This document shows, piece by piece, positions 35,799 to 43,830 of a stretch of 64,000 nt of DNA. The position numbers were made by a program, and so were the translations under genes. The notes beneath the pieces were generated by a model that saw only the letters and a list, made by a program, of their open reading frames with translations, ran no database searches and was not told the DNA's origin. The stretch covers positions 212,035 through 276,034 of the forward strand of contig ONNR01000001.1 in the NCBI GenBank assembly GCA_900319235.1, read 5' to 3'. How positions within the stretch are numbered: the first letter of the stretch is position 1; each line of letters starts with the position of its first letter. This DNA comes from an uncultured Prevotellaceae bacterium. GTDB taxonomy: Bacteria > Bacteroidota > Bacteroidia > Bacteroidales > UBA3663.

Positions 35799-37061
35799 AT
35801 GAAAAGACTTATCTCTCTATTCGAAAAACCCGACAATCTGAAAGTCAAAACCAGCTACAAACTCGAACCATCCATTCAGATTGAACGTCAATTGGCTGAA
35901 CAAATCTATAATGCTCTGCAAGGACCCGTTGTGGAAGAGGTAATGCGTAAGATACGCATCTCGAGCAGCGATACCTATTGGCGCAGCAATATGGAAGGCC
36001 ATAGCCTGAAAGTTGATCAAGAATTACTTCCCGATATCTACGACCTCTGCCATGAGGTGAAGAAGAAATTGGGATTTGAAGGCAAGGTGGATTTCTATAT
36101 TACAGGCGATTCAACGGTCAATGCCTTCTCGGTTGCATCCGAAGACGAAAATGAACCCAATATTGTCAATATCAATTCGGGCCTCTTCGATCTGATGTCG
36201 AAGGATGAACTGCGTTTTGTCATTGGTCATGAACTGGGACACCTTATCAACAAGGATACGGCTCTGGCTCGACTTATTGGATTCGTCTTTCCTCCCGAAA
36301 CGAAATCTCCTGTGATGCTGCAATATAAGATTCGTCTGCATGACCAGCTCGCCGAATTGGTAGCCGATCGTTATGGTTACATGGCCATCGAAAATCTGGG
36401 AGTCTGTGTCACAGCTTTCTTCAAGATGGCATCAGGCCTTGACTTGGAGAAGATGAATGTCAGCATCGATGCCTTAATTGCCGACAATCAGAAACGTTTG
36501 GATTATTTCCTGCACGACAAGGGAACGAGCCGTGCTTCACACCCCGTGAATCCCATTCGTGTGCAAGCGCTCAACCTCTTTGCGACCTCCAAGACTCAAG
36601 AGGAGCTGCAGAAGGGTATGGACGAACTCATAACCATTCTTTTGAAAGTCGGTGATAGCGAACTCGATGAATATACGGCTAGGTTTGTTGCTTCTGCTGG
36701 CCTTATTGTTGCGAATGCCGATGGAGAAATCAATAAGGATGAGGTTGATGACATCTTGACTGAACTTTCTTCGTTGAAGATTTTCCCGCGCCAGTTCCTT
36801 GAGGAAATTGCCAATGGAGATGTCTCTGAAATTTTCCACGAGTCTGTTGCAAAGATGATCAACATCAACCCAGGTCTTCGTGAAGCCATGCTCAATTACC
36901 TTATCACCATTGTGATGAGCGACAAGAGCATCACCAAAGAAGAGATCGACCTGCTTTACGAATTCGGCGAAAGCATCGCACTCAGCGAGATGGAAGTTGC
37001 TCAATGCATCGCTGCACTTGTTCAGCAGCGTTTCATCCCCAGCCACGAGCTCCTCTGCTGA
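35799..37061 (+). CDS. Soluble M48-type metalloprotease with C-terminal TerB-like domain
   Basis: A 420-residue protein. The zinc site HELGH lies at about 144-148, with a likely third ligand in ELVADRYG near 188, as in M48 peptidases. There is no signal peptide and no membrane helix, so it appears cytoplasmic, unlike HtpX. Residues about 280-410 form an all-helical TerB-like module with acidic motifs (VANADGEINKDEVDDI, VMSDKSITKEEIDLL), thought to bind metal or act as a scaffold in stress proteins. The likely job is protein quality control; the substrate is unknown. It sits 89 bp upstream of the next operon. Confidence 0.85.
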   Translation: MKRLISLFEKPDNLKVKTSYKLEPSIQIERQLAEQIYNALQGPVVEEVMRKIRISSSDTYWRSNMEGHSLKVDQELLPDIYDLCHEVKKKLGFEGKVDFYITGDSTVNAFSVASEDENEPNIVNINSGLFDLMSKDELRFVIGHELGHLINKDTALARLIGFVFPPETKSPVMLQYKIRLHDQLAELVADRYGYMAIENLGVCVTAFFKMASGLDLEKMNVSIDALIADNQKRLDYFLHDKGTSRASHPVNPIRVQALNLFATSKTQEELQKGMDELITILLKVGDSELDEYTARFVASAGLIVANADGEINKDEVDDILTELSSLKIFPRQFLEEIANGDVSEIFHESVAKMININPGLREAMLNYLITIVMSDKSITKEEIDLLYEFGESIALSEMEVAQCIAALVQQRFIPSHELLC

Positions 37062-37150
37062 TTTTATAGGTACAACTAATCATAAAGACATCATTAAACT
37101 TTCGGTTAGATTTTGTGTCTATATTATTGAATAAATTAATATAGACGAAA

Positions 37151-38515
37151 GTGAATTGCACAGTTTATCTTTTTGGTGAGTTTGGGCTTGGATATACTCA
37201 GTACCCACAGGACGGTGCTGAGGATATCTTCCGTCATATTGCTTCACACGCAGAGGCACAGACTCAGATTGCCATACATCGTGATGGTAATCTGATGTAT
37301 TATGTTTATCTGCGTAGGCTTGACGAAGGGGAAGGACATTACATCGGCTACGGATTTAGGGTGGAAGGATTGCTGTTCCGCGATTTGAGTCCTCTTTTCG
37401 ACTTGTTCGGTTCCACTTTTGAGAATATTGTCATAGCCGATCGTCTGCTGACACTCAATTCACGTGGCCATGTGGTTGCAAACGTCGGACTGTTGATTGA
37501 GAAACGTACCGAAGTGGAACGTTTGATCAATCAACTCTGTACCGCTGTACAAGCCTTATCGACTCAATTCATTCCATTGCCCAAGGCAATCTTCGATCAT
37601 CTTTCAACCCAGGTGTGGGTCTTTGGAGAAGATGCTGACCCGAATGATATTCGTAAGGCAAGTCAGATGTCGGGTTATACAATTGTGCAGAAAGGGAGAA
37701 TGCAGGTTGCCTCCGAAATTCCTATCGTTCCGATTACTGTTCAGGACAATAACGAAAATGCTATACTGGAGGAACCTCAGACTGAAAAGAAAGCTGGGCA
37801 AGAAACTCCGGATACGAAAACGCCAATAGTCAAGCCCACCAGGAAATCTGGTTGGGATGGGATGAAGACGTTCTTGTTGACGTTGTTGCTTCTTTCCCTC
37901 GGTGGCCTTGCCTATGCTGTATGGCAACTGCAGTCGGCCAATGAGATGGAGTCGAGTGCTATGTCATCGTATAACCAAATGAAGATGACTAACATCGAAC
38001 TTCAGCAAAAGGTTAATAACCTGGAAGCTGAACTTGAAGCCAGTAACCTTAAAAACCAAGAGATGGAAAAGGCGCTCATTCGCCAGGATTCGGTTATTTC
38101 GGTGTTGCGAGACTATTACAAGATCAAGCAACCTTTGTTGGCAACAAGAATCTTTATTACCAACGAAGGAAGTTCTAGCCATAAGGGGTTGGAAGTTGGC
38201 ACACACGTTAGAGGCTCTAACGATTTGATACTGCAACCACATGTTAGTTATTACGGCCTTGAGAGCGGAAGTGTCCGACTGACCATCAGATGGTATAGTC
38301 CGCGCAGATTTGGATTCTTCGACTTCGGAGATTTCACTTTGGGTAGCAAGACCCACGATGATATCAAGACTTTCGACATCGAAACTGGCGAACACCAGCT
38401 TGACTTTGATGTTTGGAAAGGCGATTCCAGAAACGGTTGGGAGACTGGTCGCTATTGCATCGAACTTTGGGCTGGTAACGAGTGTCTGCAGCGTAAGGAA
38501 TTCTGGGTCGATTAG
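37151..38515 (+). CDS. Unknown single-pass membrane protein with coiled coil
   Basis: A 454-residue protein of no family I know. Residues 1-190 are a soluble N-terminal domain, followed by a polar linker (190-235), one membrane helix (239-258, TFLLTLLLLSLGGLAYAVW) and a coiled coil (about 275-320). The C-terminal beta-rich domain (325-454) has VRLTIRWYSPRRFGFFDFGD and ends QRKEFWVD. Topology suggests a cytoplasmic N-domain and an extracytoplasmic C-domain. The start is GTG, because a TAG lies three codons upstream in frame and no ATG intervenes. It leads a tight operon with GH25 and C26 genes (gaps 5 and 6 bp). Confidence 0.75.
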   Translation: MNCTVYLFGEFGLGYTQYPQDGAEDIFRHIASHAEAQTQIAIHRDGNLMYYVYLRRLDEGEGHYIGYGFRVEGLLFRDLSPLFDLFGSTFENIVIADRLLTLNSRGHVVANVGLLIEKRTEVERLINQLCTAVQALSTQFIPLPKAIFDHLSTQVWVFGEDADPNDIRKASQMSGYTIVQKGRMQVASEIPIVPITVQDNNENAILEEPQTEKKAGQETPDTKTPIVKPTRKSGWDGMKTFLLTLLLLSLGGLAYAVWQLQSANEMESSAMSSYNQMKMTNIELQQKVNNLEAELEASNLKNQEMEKALIRQDSVISVLRDYYKIKQPLLATRIFITNEGSSSHKGLEVGTHVRGSNDLILQPHVSYYGLESGSVRLTIRWYSPRRFGFFDFGDFTLGSKTHDDIKTFDIETGEHQLDFDVWKGDSRNGWETGRYCIELWAGNECLQRKEFWVD

Positions 38516-38520
38516 TTGTT

Positions 38521-39597
38521 ATGAAGGAGATCAATAAGAAAAAGTCAAAGGCCAAGACATCGAAACGAAAGAAGAAAAAGTCGCGAAAAGGTAAAGGATG
38601 GAAAAGATTCATCATCTTTATGTTTTTGTGCTTGGGTGTGATTTCGCTTGTTCTCTTTTGTTCTAGGAAGATGATCCAAGATACAATTGTTCGTTGGACT
38701 ATGGCACGTGAAACTCCATTTGTTCCTAACAAATACTCATTCGATGATGCTTTATTCATCGGTAATGTTATGAACAATCACTCTGAAGGTCCTGGAATCA
38801 TGCAACTGGAAGGTGGTGCTGTTCTTGCAGGGACTTGGAAGGATGGCAAGAAGGAAGGTGTTTTTCGAGAAAGTGACGCACAGCACAAGACTACGTTTAC
38901 TCTTTGGGAAAATGATGTTTGTATCGGGAAAGCAAAGACTTTGAAGTCTATTCGAAGGGACAAGAATCTATACGATAAAGCAAAGTTCGGCATCGATGTT
39001 TCCAAATATCAGCCGGAATATTGGGGAGCAATGGCCATTTGTGTCAATGGAAGTGGAACATTGTCGGCAGATTTGAATGTTGAGCAATGGGTTCCTGTCG
39101 ATTTTGTCATCATGAAAGCTTCTGAAGGTATAACCATCATCGACCGACAGTATCAATACCATTCCGAAATGGCTGATATCTTGGATATTCCACAAGGTGC
39201 TTATCATGTGATTAGTACGAAAACTGATGTTTATGATCAGGTTCAACTCTACGTGAGCCAAATTCAGGAAGTGAATCTCGCTTTTCCTCCCATTCTCGAC
39301 ATCGAAGGTTCTACTAAAGAAATATCACCAGAACAATTCAAGAAATACGAACCCATCTATATCGATTGGCTTGAGCAAGTCGAAAAATTTACTGGACATC
39401 GTCCTATGGTTTATTGCTGCTACGACTTCTATATGTCTTACGGCAAGAATTCCAAACTCAAACAGTATGACTTCTGGATTGCTTCCTACGGCTCCAATGT
39501 TTTTCCTTCATCATGTCGCTTGCGTCAGATTTCCGATCATGGACGAATAGCCGGATGGAATGCAGATGTCGATATTGATGTCCTGATGTATAAATAA
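38521..39597 (+). CDS. Membrane-anchored GH25 lysozyme with MORN-like segment
   Basis: A 358-residue protein. Residues 1-28 are very Lys/Arg-rich, followed by a membrane helix at about 30-47, so the enzyme is held on the outer side of the inner membrane. A short MORN-like stretch (GPGIMQLEGGAVLAGTWKDG) precedes the GH25 muramidase barrel: FGIDVSKYQPEYWG, FVIMKASEG, PPILDIEG (catalytic Asp/Glu) and FWIASYGS. GH25 enzymes cut the beta-1,4 bond between MurNAc and GlcNAc in peptidoglycan. Its operon mates suggest cell-wall turnover. Confidence 0.9.
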   Translation: MKEINKKKSKAKTSKRKKKKSRKGKGWKRFIIFMFLCLGVISLVLFCSRKMIQDTIVRWTMARETPFVPNKYSFDDALFIGNVMNNHSEGPGIMQLEGGAVLAGTWKDGKKEGVFRESDAQHKTTFTLWENDVCIGKAKTLKSIRRDKNLYDKAKFGIDVSKYQPEYWGAMAICVNGSGTLSADLNVEQWVPVDFVIMKASEGITIIDRQYQYHSEMADILDIPQGAYHVISTKTDVYDQVQLYVSQIQEVNLAFPPILDIEGSTKEISPEQFKKYEPIYIDWLEQVEKFTGHRPMVYCCYDFYMSYGKNSKLKQYDFWIASYGSNVFPSSCRLRQISDHGRIAGWNADVDIDVLMYK

Positions 39598-39603
39598 TAA
39601 TAT

Positions 39604-40320
39604 ATGAAAGATATTTTGACTATTGGTTTGGCTGACACTTGTAATAATGGAGATATCAGCCAACAAAGGAATTATGCCGAGGCTGTACGTCGAGGTGGAC
39701 ATGTCGCTGTAGTACTTCCTTATACTGATAGACCAGAAATATGTCGCCAGATGCTGGATACTATCGACGTTCTCTTGCTCACGGGCGGAGGTGATCTCGC
39801 CGCTTGGCGATTTGGATGCGAACCTTCAGTTTTCGATTCTGAGGAAAATCGTGATCGAGATAGCTTTGAACTGATGCTGATTGAAAAGGCCTGGAAGATA
39901 AAAAAGCCTATAGTAGGCATTTGCCGAGGTATGCAGGTCATCAATGTGGCTTTGGGAGGAACGCTTTGGCAAGACCTTTCTTTTAAGAGGGAGGCTAATA
40001 AGGAAAATCCTTTGACATTTATCGAGCATCAATGTCCCGACAGAAAATGGGAGGGAGTGCATAATGTAAGTATCTCTCCAGATTCACGTCTCGCAAGTAT
40101 CCTTGGTCTTGAATCTACTATGGTAAATAGCACTCATCACCAAGCTGTCAAGGATTTGGGGCGCGATTTGATACCCGTAGCTTTTAGTGACGATGGTGTC
40201 ATTGAAGCTATTGAAAGTAACGTGTTGCCTATTGCTGCCGTGCAATGGCATAACGAGCGGCTTGTTGGTGAGCCTTTTGATAGACTTTTTACTGATATTA
40301 AAAAATGGACGAGAGGCTAA
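39604..40320 (+). CDS. C26-family gamma-glutamyl hydrolase (PuuD-like)
   Basis: A 238-residue class I glutamine-amidotransferase-fold hydrolase. The oxyanion and nucleophile regions are VLLLTGGGDLAAWRFG and GICRGMQVINVALGG (catalytic Cys); the His is in AAVQWHNER, and MVNSTHHQAVKDLG is a further family motif. Relatives hydrolyse gamma-glutamyl-GABA or other gamma-glutamyl amides. Placement 6 bp behind a lysozyme gene raises the chance that it acts on a gamma-D-glutamyl peptide from peptidoglycan, but this is inference. Confidence 0.88.
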   Translation: MKDILTIGLADTCNNGDISQQRNYAEAVRRGGHVAVVLPYTDRPEICRQMLDTIDVLLLTGGGDLAAWRFGCEPSVFDSEENRDRDSFELMLIEKAWKIKKPIVGICRGMQVINVALGGTLWQDLSFKREANKENPLTFIEHQCPDRKWEGVHNVSISPDSRLASILGLESTMVNSTHHQAVKDLGRDLIPVAFSDDGVIEAIESNVLPIAAVQWHNERLVGEPFDRLFTDIKKWTRG

Positions 40321-40336
40321 GGCCTCCCGTCCATTT
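40303..40336. terminator. Bidirectional terminator between C26 gene and htpG
   Basis: Stem AAATGGACGAGAGGC / GCCTCCCGTCCATTT with one A-C mismatch and a 4-nt loop. It overlaps the end of the C26 gene and faces htpG from the other side. Confidence 0.75.
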
Positions 40337-40341
40337 ACTTT

Positions 40342-40380
40342 CTGAGTAATCTGAGTACTCCGAGAACTCCGAGTAATCAG
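40342..40380. repeat. 9-bp minisatellite
   Basis: Four imperfect 9-bp units, CTGAGTAAT, CTGAGTACT, CCGAGAACT and CCGAGTAAT, plus CAG, lie between the convergent C26 and htpG genes. Non-coding. Confidence 0.75.
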
Positions 40381-40391
40381 ATTTTTATAGA

Positions 40392-42491
40392 TTACAGCAT
40401 CTCCTGCGAACGACGAATGAATTCGGCGAGTGCTTCGCCCTTGAGCATACCGCCCTGAAGCAGTGCGAGATCGATAAGCTGACGCAATGTTTTGTCGCCC
40501 TTGGCGTAGTCGGAAACTTGTTGCCTTTCGGTTGCCTTAAGATTATCGACATCCTTGCGCAGTTCGTTGAGCAGGTTGTCCTTGTCGGTTGGGAACTCAC
40601 CAGCCTTGGCCTTGTACTTCTCTTCCTCCAAAGGTTTGATCTGATCGTTTTTGGTCGAGATGTCGGAAGCTGTCTGTGCAAGACTCAACGCCAGTTCCTT
40701 GGCGGCATTGTCGAGAATGCGCTTTACGGTAGGATGCTCGGTATTAACCACAAGGTTGTACTGGTCGGGCATCTGTCCGTAGAAGTTCATGCCACCACCA
40801 CCTTGCAGACGGCTCATCTCCTTCATACGACGCATCCATTCGTTCTGCGAAACGAGAACAGGTTGATCGGTCTCATCCATTGCCTGGAAATCAACGGTCC
40901 ATTCAACGGCCTTGCCTTCATTGTTGACACACTCAGGAATCTGCGTGGCAAAGAGAGCATTATACTCGCGGTTCTGTGCCTCGGTGAAGTTGACCTTCTT
41001 GGCATCGGCCTTCTTGATGAGGTTGGTAAGTGTGTCGCTGTCAATTCGACGATAGTGACACTTCTTGGCTTCTTTGTCATCTGAATGCATTGACTTCTCC
41101 TCGAGGTGATTCATCAAAGGCATATCGAGTTGGCCAGCTGCCTCAAGCACGTCATAACCCTTGGCCTTGGCTGCCTCGATGTAGGCATAGTGAGCAACCT
41201 TATCATTGGTGTAAAGGTAGATCAGCTCACCTTCCTTGTCGGTCTGGTTGCCTTCGACGAGCTTCTGATACTCTTCGATGGTGTAGTAGTGGCCCTCACA
41301 GTTCTTGACGAGGGCAATGGTCTTAACCTTGTCAAAGAACTTCTCATCAAGCAACATACCATACTGGATGAAGATCTTGAGGTCGTCCCATTTGTTTTCG
41401 AACTCCTGACGATCGGCGTTGAAGATTTCTACAAGACGATCGGCAACCTTCTTGGTGATGTAGCCGGAAATCTTCTTGACATTACTGTCAGACTGCAGAT
41501 ATGAACGGCTTACGTTGAGCGGGATGTCGGGTGAATCGATAACACCATGGAGAAGCATCATGAACTCTGGAACTACGCCTTCAACCTGATCGGTGACAAA
41601 TACTTGGTTGCAATAGAGTTGGATGCGGTCGCGACGGAACTCGTTGTTCTCGATCTTTGGGAAGTAGAGGATACCGGTCAGATGGAATGGGAAATCTACG
41701 TTTAGATGAATCCAGAACAATGGATCGGGAGCCATCGGATAGAGATCGTGATAGAACTTGAGGTATTCCTCGTCCTTGATATCAGCAGGAGCCTTCACCC
41801 AAAGAGGAAGAGTCTCGTTGATCTGGTTGTCCTCATCGGTCTCGACTTCCTTGCCGTCCTTCCAATCGGTCTTCTTGCCAAAGACAACAGGAACCGGCAG
41901 GTAGCGACAATACTTCTTCAGCAGATTCTCTACTTTGTATTTGTTGGTGAACTCACCCTTGCTCTCATCGTCGAGATAAAGGATAATGTCGGTACCACGT
42001 TCAGCCTTGTCGCATTCGTCCATTGTGAAGTTGACATCGCCTTCGCAGGTCCAAAGGGTAGCAGGCTCATTTTCCTTCCAGCTCTTTGAGCGAATCTCGA
42101 CTTTCTTGGCTACCATAAATGAAGAGTAGAAACCAAGACCGAAATGACCGATGATGTTGGCACCATCCTTCTTGTACTTCTCGAGGAACTCAGTGGCTCC
42201 AGAGAATGCAATCTGATTGATGTACTTGTCCAACTCCTCGGCTGTCATGCCAATGCCATTGTCACTAACAGTGAGTGTGCCAGCATCTGGATCGACCTTG
42301 ATATAGACCTTGAGATTCTCAACATCACCCTTGAAGTCACCAGCGCGAGCAACTGTCTTGAGCTTCTGTGTAGCATCTACTGCATTGCTGACGAGCTCAC
42401 GAAGGAAGATATCATGGTCGGAATACATGAATTTTTTAATCACCGGGAAAATGTTCTCGGAGGTTACATTGATTGTACCTTGTTTTGCCAT
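40392..42491 (-). CDS. htpG: Hsp90-family chaperone HtpG
   Basis: A 699-residue cytosolic ATP-dependent chaperone. The GHKL ATPase site shows ELVSNAVDATQKL (Glu, Asn), DNGIGMTAEEL and IGHFGLGFYSSFMVA. The middle domain has GVIDSPDIPLNVSRSYLQ with the conserved catalytic-loop Arg. The C-terminal dimerisation domain is complete and ends FIRRSQEML. It is longer than E. coli HtpG (624), as is usual in Bacteroidetes. It has its own promoter, divergent from nudC, with a palindrome between the two. Confidence 0.97.
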   Translation of the reverse strand: MAKQGTINVTSENIFPVIKKFMYSDHDIFLRELVSNAVDATQKLKTVARAGDFKGDVENLKVYIKVDPDAGTLTVSDNGIGMTAEELDKYINQIAFSGATEFLEKYKKDGANIIGHFGLGFYSSFMVAKKVEIRSKSWKENEPATLWTCEGDVNFTMDECDKAERGTDIILYLDDESKGEFTNKYKVENLLKKYCRYLPVPVVFGKKTDWKDGKEVETDEDNQINETLPLWVKAPADIKDEEYLKFYHDLYPMAPDPLFWIHLNVDFPFHLTGILYFPKIENNEFRRDRIQLYCNQVFVTDQVEGVVPEFMMLLHGVIDSPDIPLNVSRSYLQSDSNVKKISGYITKKVADRLVEIFNADRQEFENKWDDLKIFIQYGMLLDEKFFDKVKTIALVKNCEGHYYTIEEYQKLVEGNQTDKEGELIYLYTNDKVAHYAYIEAAKAKGYDVLEAAGQLDMPLMNHLEEKSMHSDDKEAKKCHYRRIDSDTLTNLIKKADAKKVNFTEAQNREYNALFATQIPECVNNEGKAVEWTVDFQAMDETDQPVLVSQNEWMRRMKEMSRLQGGGGMNFYGQMPDQYNLVVNTEHPTVKRILDNAAKELALSLAQTASDISTKNDQIKPLEEEKYKAKAGEFPTDKDNLLNELRKDVDNLKATERQQVSDYAKGDKTLRQLIDLALLQGGMLKGEALAEFIRRSQEML

Positions 42492-42553
42492 AATAATATA
42501 TTTTTATATGTATTGAAATTCAAATTACATTTCTTCATTTGCAAAAGTTATGC

Positions 42554-42561
42554 CAAAGATA
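42554..42561 (-). promoter_or_regulatory. -7 element of the htpG promoter
   Basis: TATCTTTG on the minus strand, about 63 bp before the htpG ATG. A normal TTTG -33 element is missing; the palindrome at 42569-42583 takes up most of the spacer. Confidence 0.6.
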
Positions 42562-42568
42562 ATCGTAC

Positions 42569-42583
42569 GGGACAATTTGTCCC
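42569..42583. promoter_or_regulatory. Palindrome between htpG and nudC promoters
   Basis: GGGACAA-T-TTGTCCC, perfect 7-bp arms around one base. It begins 8 bp upstream of the htpG -7 element and lies 26 bp upstream of the nudC -33 element. It does not match the CIRCE heat-shock operator. A regulator binding site is likely but the protein is unknown. Confidence 0.5.
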
Positions 42584-42608
42584 TTTATCAACTATTTTTT
42601 TATAAAAA

Positions 42609-42640
42609 TTTGGTATAATCACTAAATATAACTATCTTTG
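42609..42640 (+). promoter_or_regulatory. Promoter of nudC
   Basis: TTTG at 42609-42612, a 20-bp spacer and TATCTTTG at 42633-42640, about 42 bp before the ATG. Confidence 0.8.
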
Positions 42641-42681
42641 CAACCTCAAAACCTTTCAAACTCTTCTTAATTACTATAAAG

Positions 42682-43470
42682 ATGCCAATAGTCAATAATC
42701 CTATTTTTAGCACTTCAAGATGTTTTGCAGTGATAGATCGAGAACAGGTACTTCGTGCGGATGGTTCAACATTGGACTTTCAGGACCTGCAGAATTTGAA
42801 GGAATGGAGCATACGGAATAATTATTCGTATGACCTTTTCGAAGAAAAACAGTGGAATATCTGTGCTCTTGGATTATCTTCCAAAGATAATCTTCCCGAA
42901 GGATATTGTGTCGATACCATTCGTCACGGCTTCTATATTGACAGTCCTGAGGAAGCACTTGGTTTGTCGCGTGCTAAGGCTATTGTCGCATGGCGTAATC
43001 TGACGCGCTTCTGCACTACATGTGGAGGGAGTCTGAAAGACCATGATGAGATGACGGCTAAAGTCTGTACCTCGTGTGGGCGAATTGTCTTCCCGCGTAT
43101 CGAGCCTTGCATCATCACGGTGGTGAGCAGAAGTGACGGTAAGATCCTTTTGGCGAAACATGTTCAACGTAATCAGGAGATGTATGCTTGCATCGCAGGA
43201 TTTATTGAAGCAGGTGAAACGGCAGAGCAAGCTGTGGCACGCGAAGTGATGGAGGAGACGGGTTACAAAGTGAAGAACATCCGTTATTATGGCAGTCAGA
43301 GCTGGCCTTTTCCTTCACAGTTTATGCTGGGATTCACCTGTGAGTATGATGGAGGAGACATGCACTTGCAGGAAGACGAACTTGCTGATGCCCGATGGTT
43401 TGCACGTGGAGAATGTCCAATTACTCCTCCTCCTGGAAGCATTGCCTATAGATTAATAAATAATGTATGA
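42682..43470 (+). CDS. nudC: NAD+ diphosphatase / NAD-cap decapping Nudix hydrolase NudC
   Basis: A 262-residue Nudix enzyme. The zinc ribbon is seen as FCTTCGG and VCTSCGR (two CxxC). The Nudix box GFIEAGETAEQAVAREVMEETGY is complete. The NudC-specific motif after it reads SQSWPFPSQFMLGF; the usual SQPWPFPxS has Ser in place of the first Pro. It splits NAD(H) to NMN(H) and AMP and in E. coli also removes NAD caps from RNA. Its frame overlaps the next gene by 4 bp. Confidence 0.94.
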   Translation: MPIVNNPIFSTSRCFAVIDREQVLRADGSTLDFQDLQNLKEWSIRNNYSYDLFEEKQWNICALGLSSKDNLPEGYCVDTIRHGFYIDSPEEALGLSRAKAIVAWRNLTRFCTTCGGSLKDHDEMTAKVCTSCGRIVFPRIEPCIITVVSRSDGKILLAKHVQRNQEMYACIAGFIEAGETAEQAVAREVMEETGYKVKNIRYYGSQSWPFPSQFMLGFTCEYDGGDMHLQEDELADARWFARGECPITPPPGSIAYRLINNV

Positions 43471-43787
43471 AGATAATTCATAACAAATGGATTCCTTTTG
43501 GACGTGGTATGTACGCCATCAATCTGTTTGGTATCATTTTTACCAAACAGCATCTGTCGCGTGTCGATGAAAACCACGAATATATTCATACTCTTCAGCA
43601 AAGGGAATTGCTATTTGTCTTTTTCTATCTCCTTTATGTGACAGAATGGATTGTTCGTGTCATTCAAACTAGAAGTCTCATCAAGGGATATCTCCGCATT
43701 TCTTTCGAACGGGAAGCATACGAGAATCAACGTCAACTCGATTATCGAGAAACTCGTAAATTCTTTGCTTGGCGAAAATATCTATGA
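43467..43787 (+). CDS. Small HExxH membrane-associated protein
   Basis: A 106-residue protein that overlaps nudC by 4 bp (ATGA-type). It contains HEYIHTLQQRE, a zincin-like HExxH motif, and downstream FEREAYENQ could give a third Glu ligand. A hydrophobic stretch (LLFVFFYLLYVTEWIVRVI) lies between them. This would be an unusually small metallopeptidase, or a non-enzymatic relative. Function is not established; the overlap argues for joint expression with nudC. Confidence 0.75.
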   Translation: MKIIHNKWIPFGRGMYAINLFGIIFTKQHLSRVDENHEYIHTLQQRELLFVFFYLLYVTEWIVRVIQTRSLIKGYLRISFEREAYENQRQLDYRETRKFFAWRKYL

Positions 43788-43814
43788 AAAAAGGCAGGAT
43801 TTCCTGCCTTTTTT
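43787..43814. terminator. Bidirectional terminator
   Basis: Stem AAAAAAGGCAGGA / TCCTGCCTTTTTT with a tiny loop, between the convergent small HExxH gene and the GH43 gene. The A and T runs serve both directions. Confidence 0.85.
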
Positions 43815-43830
43815 CGTTATTCAATTTTAA

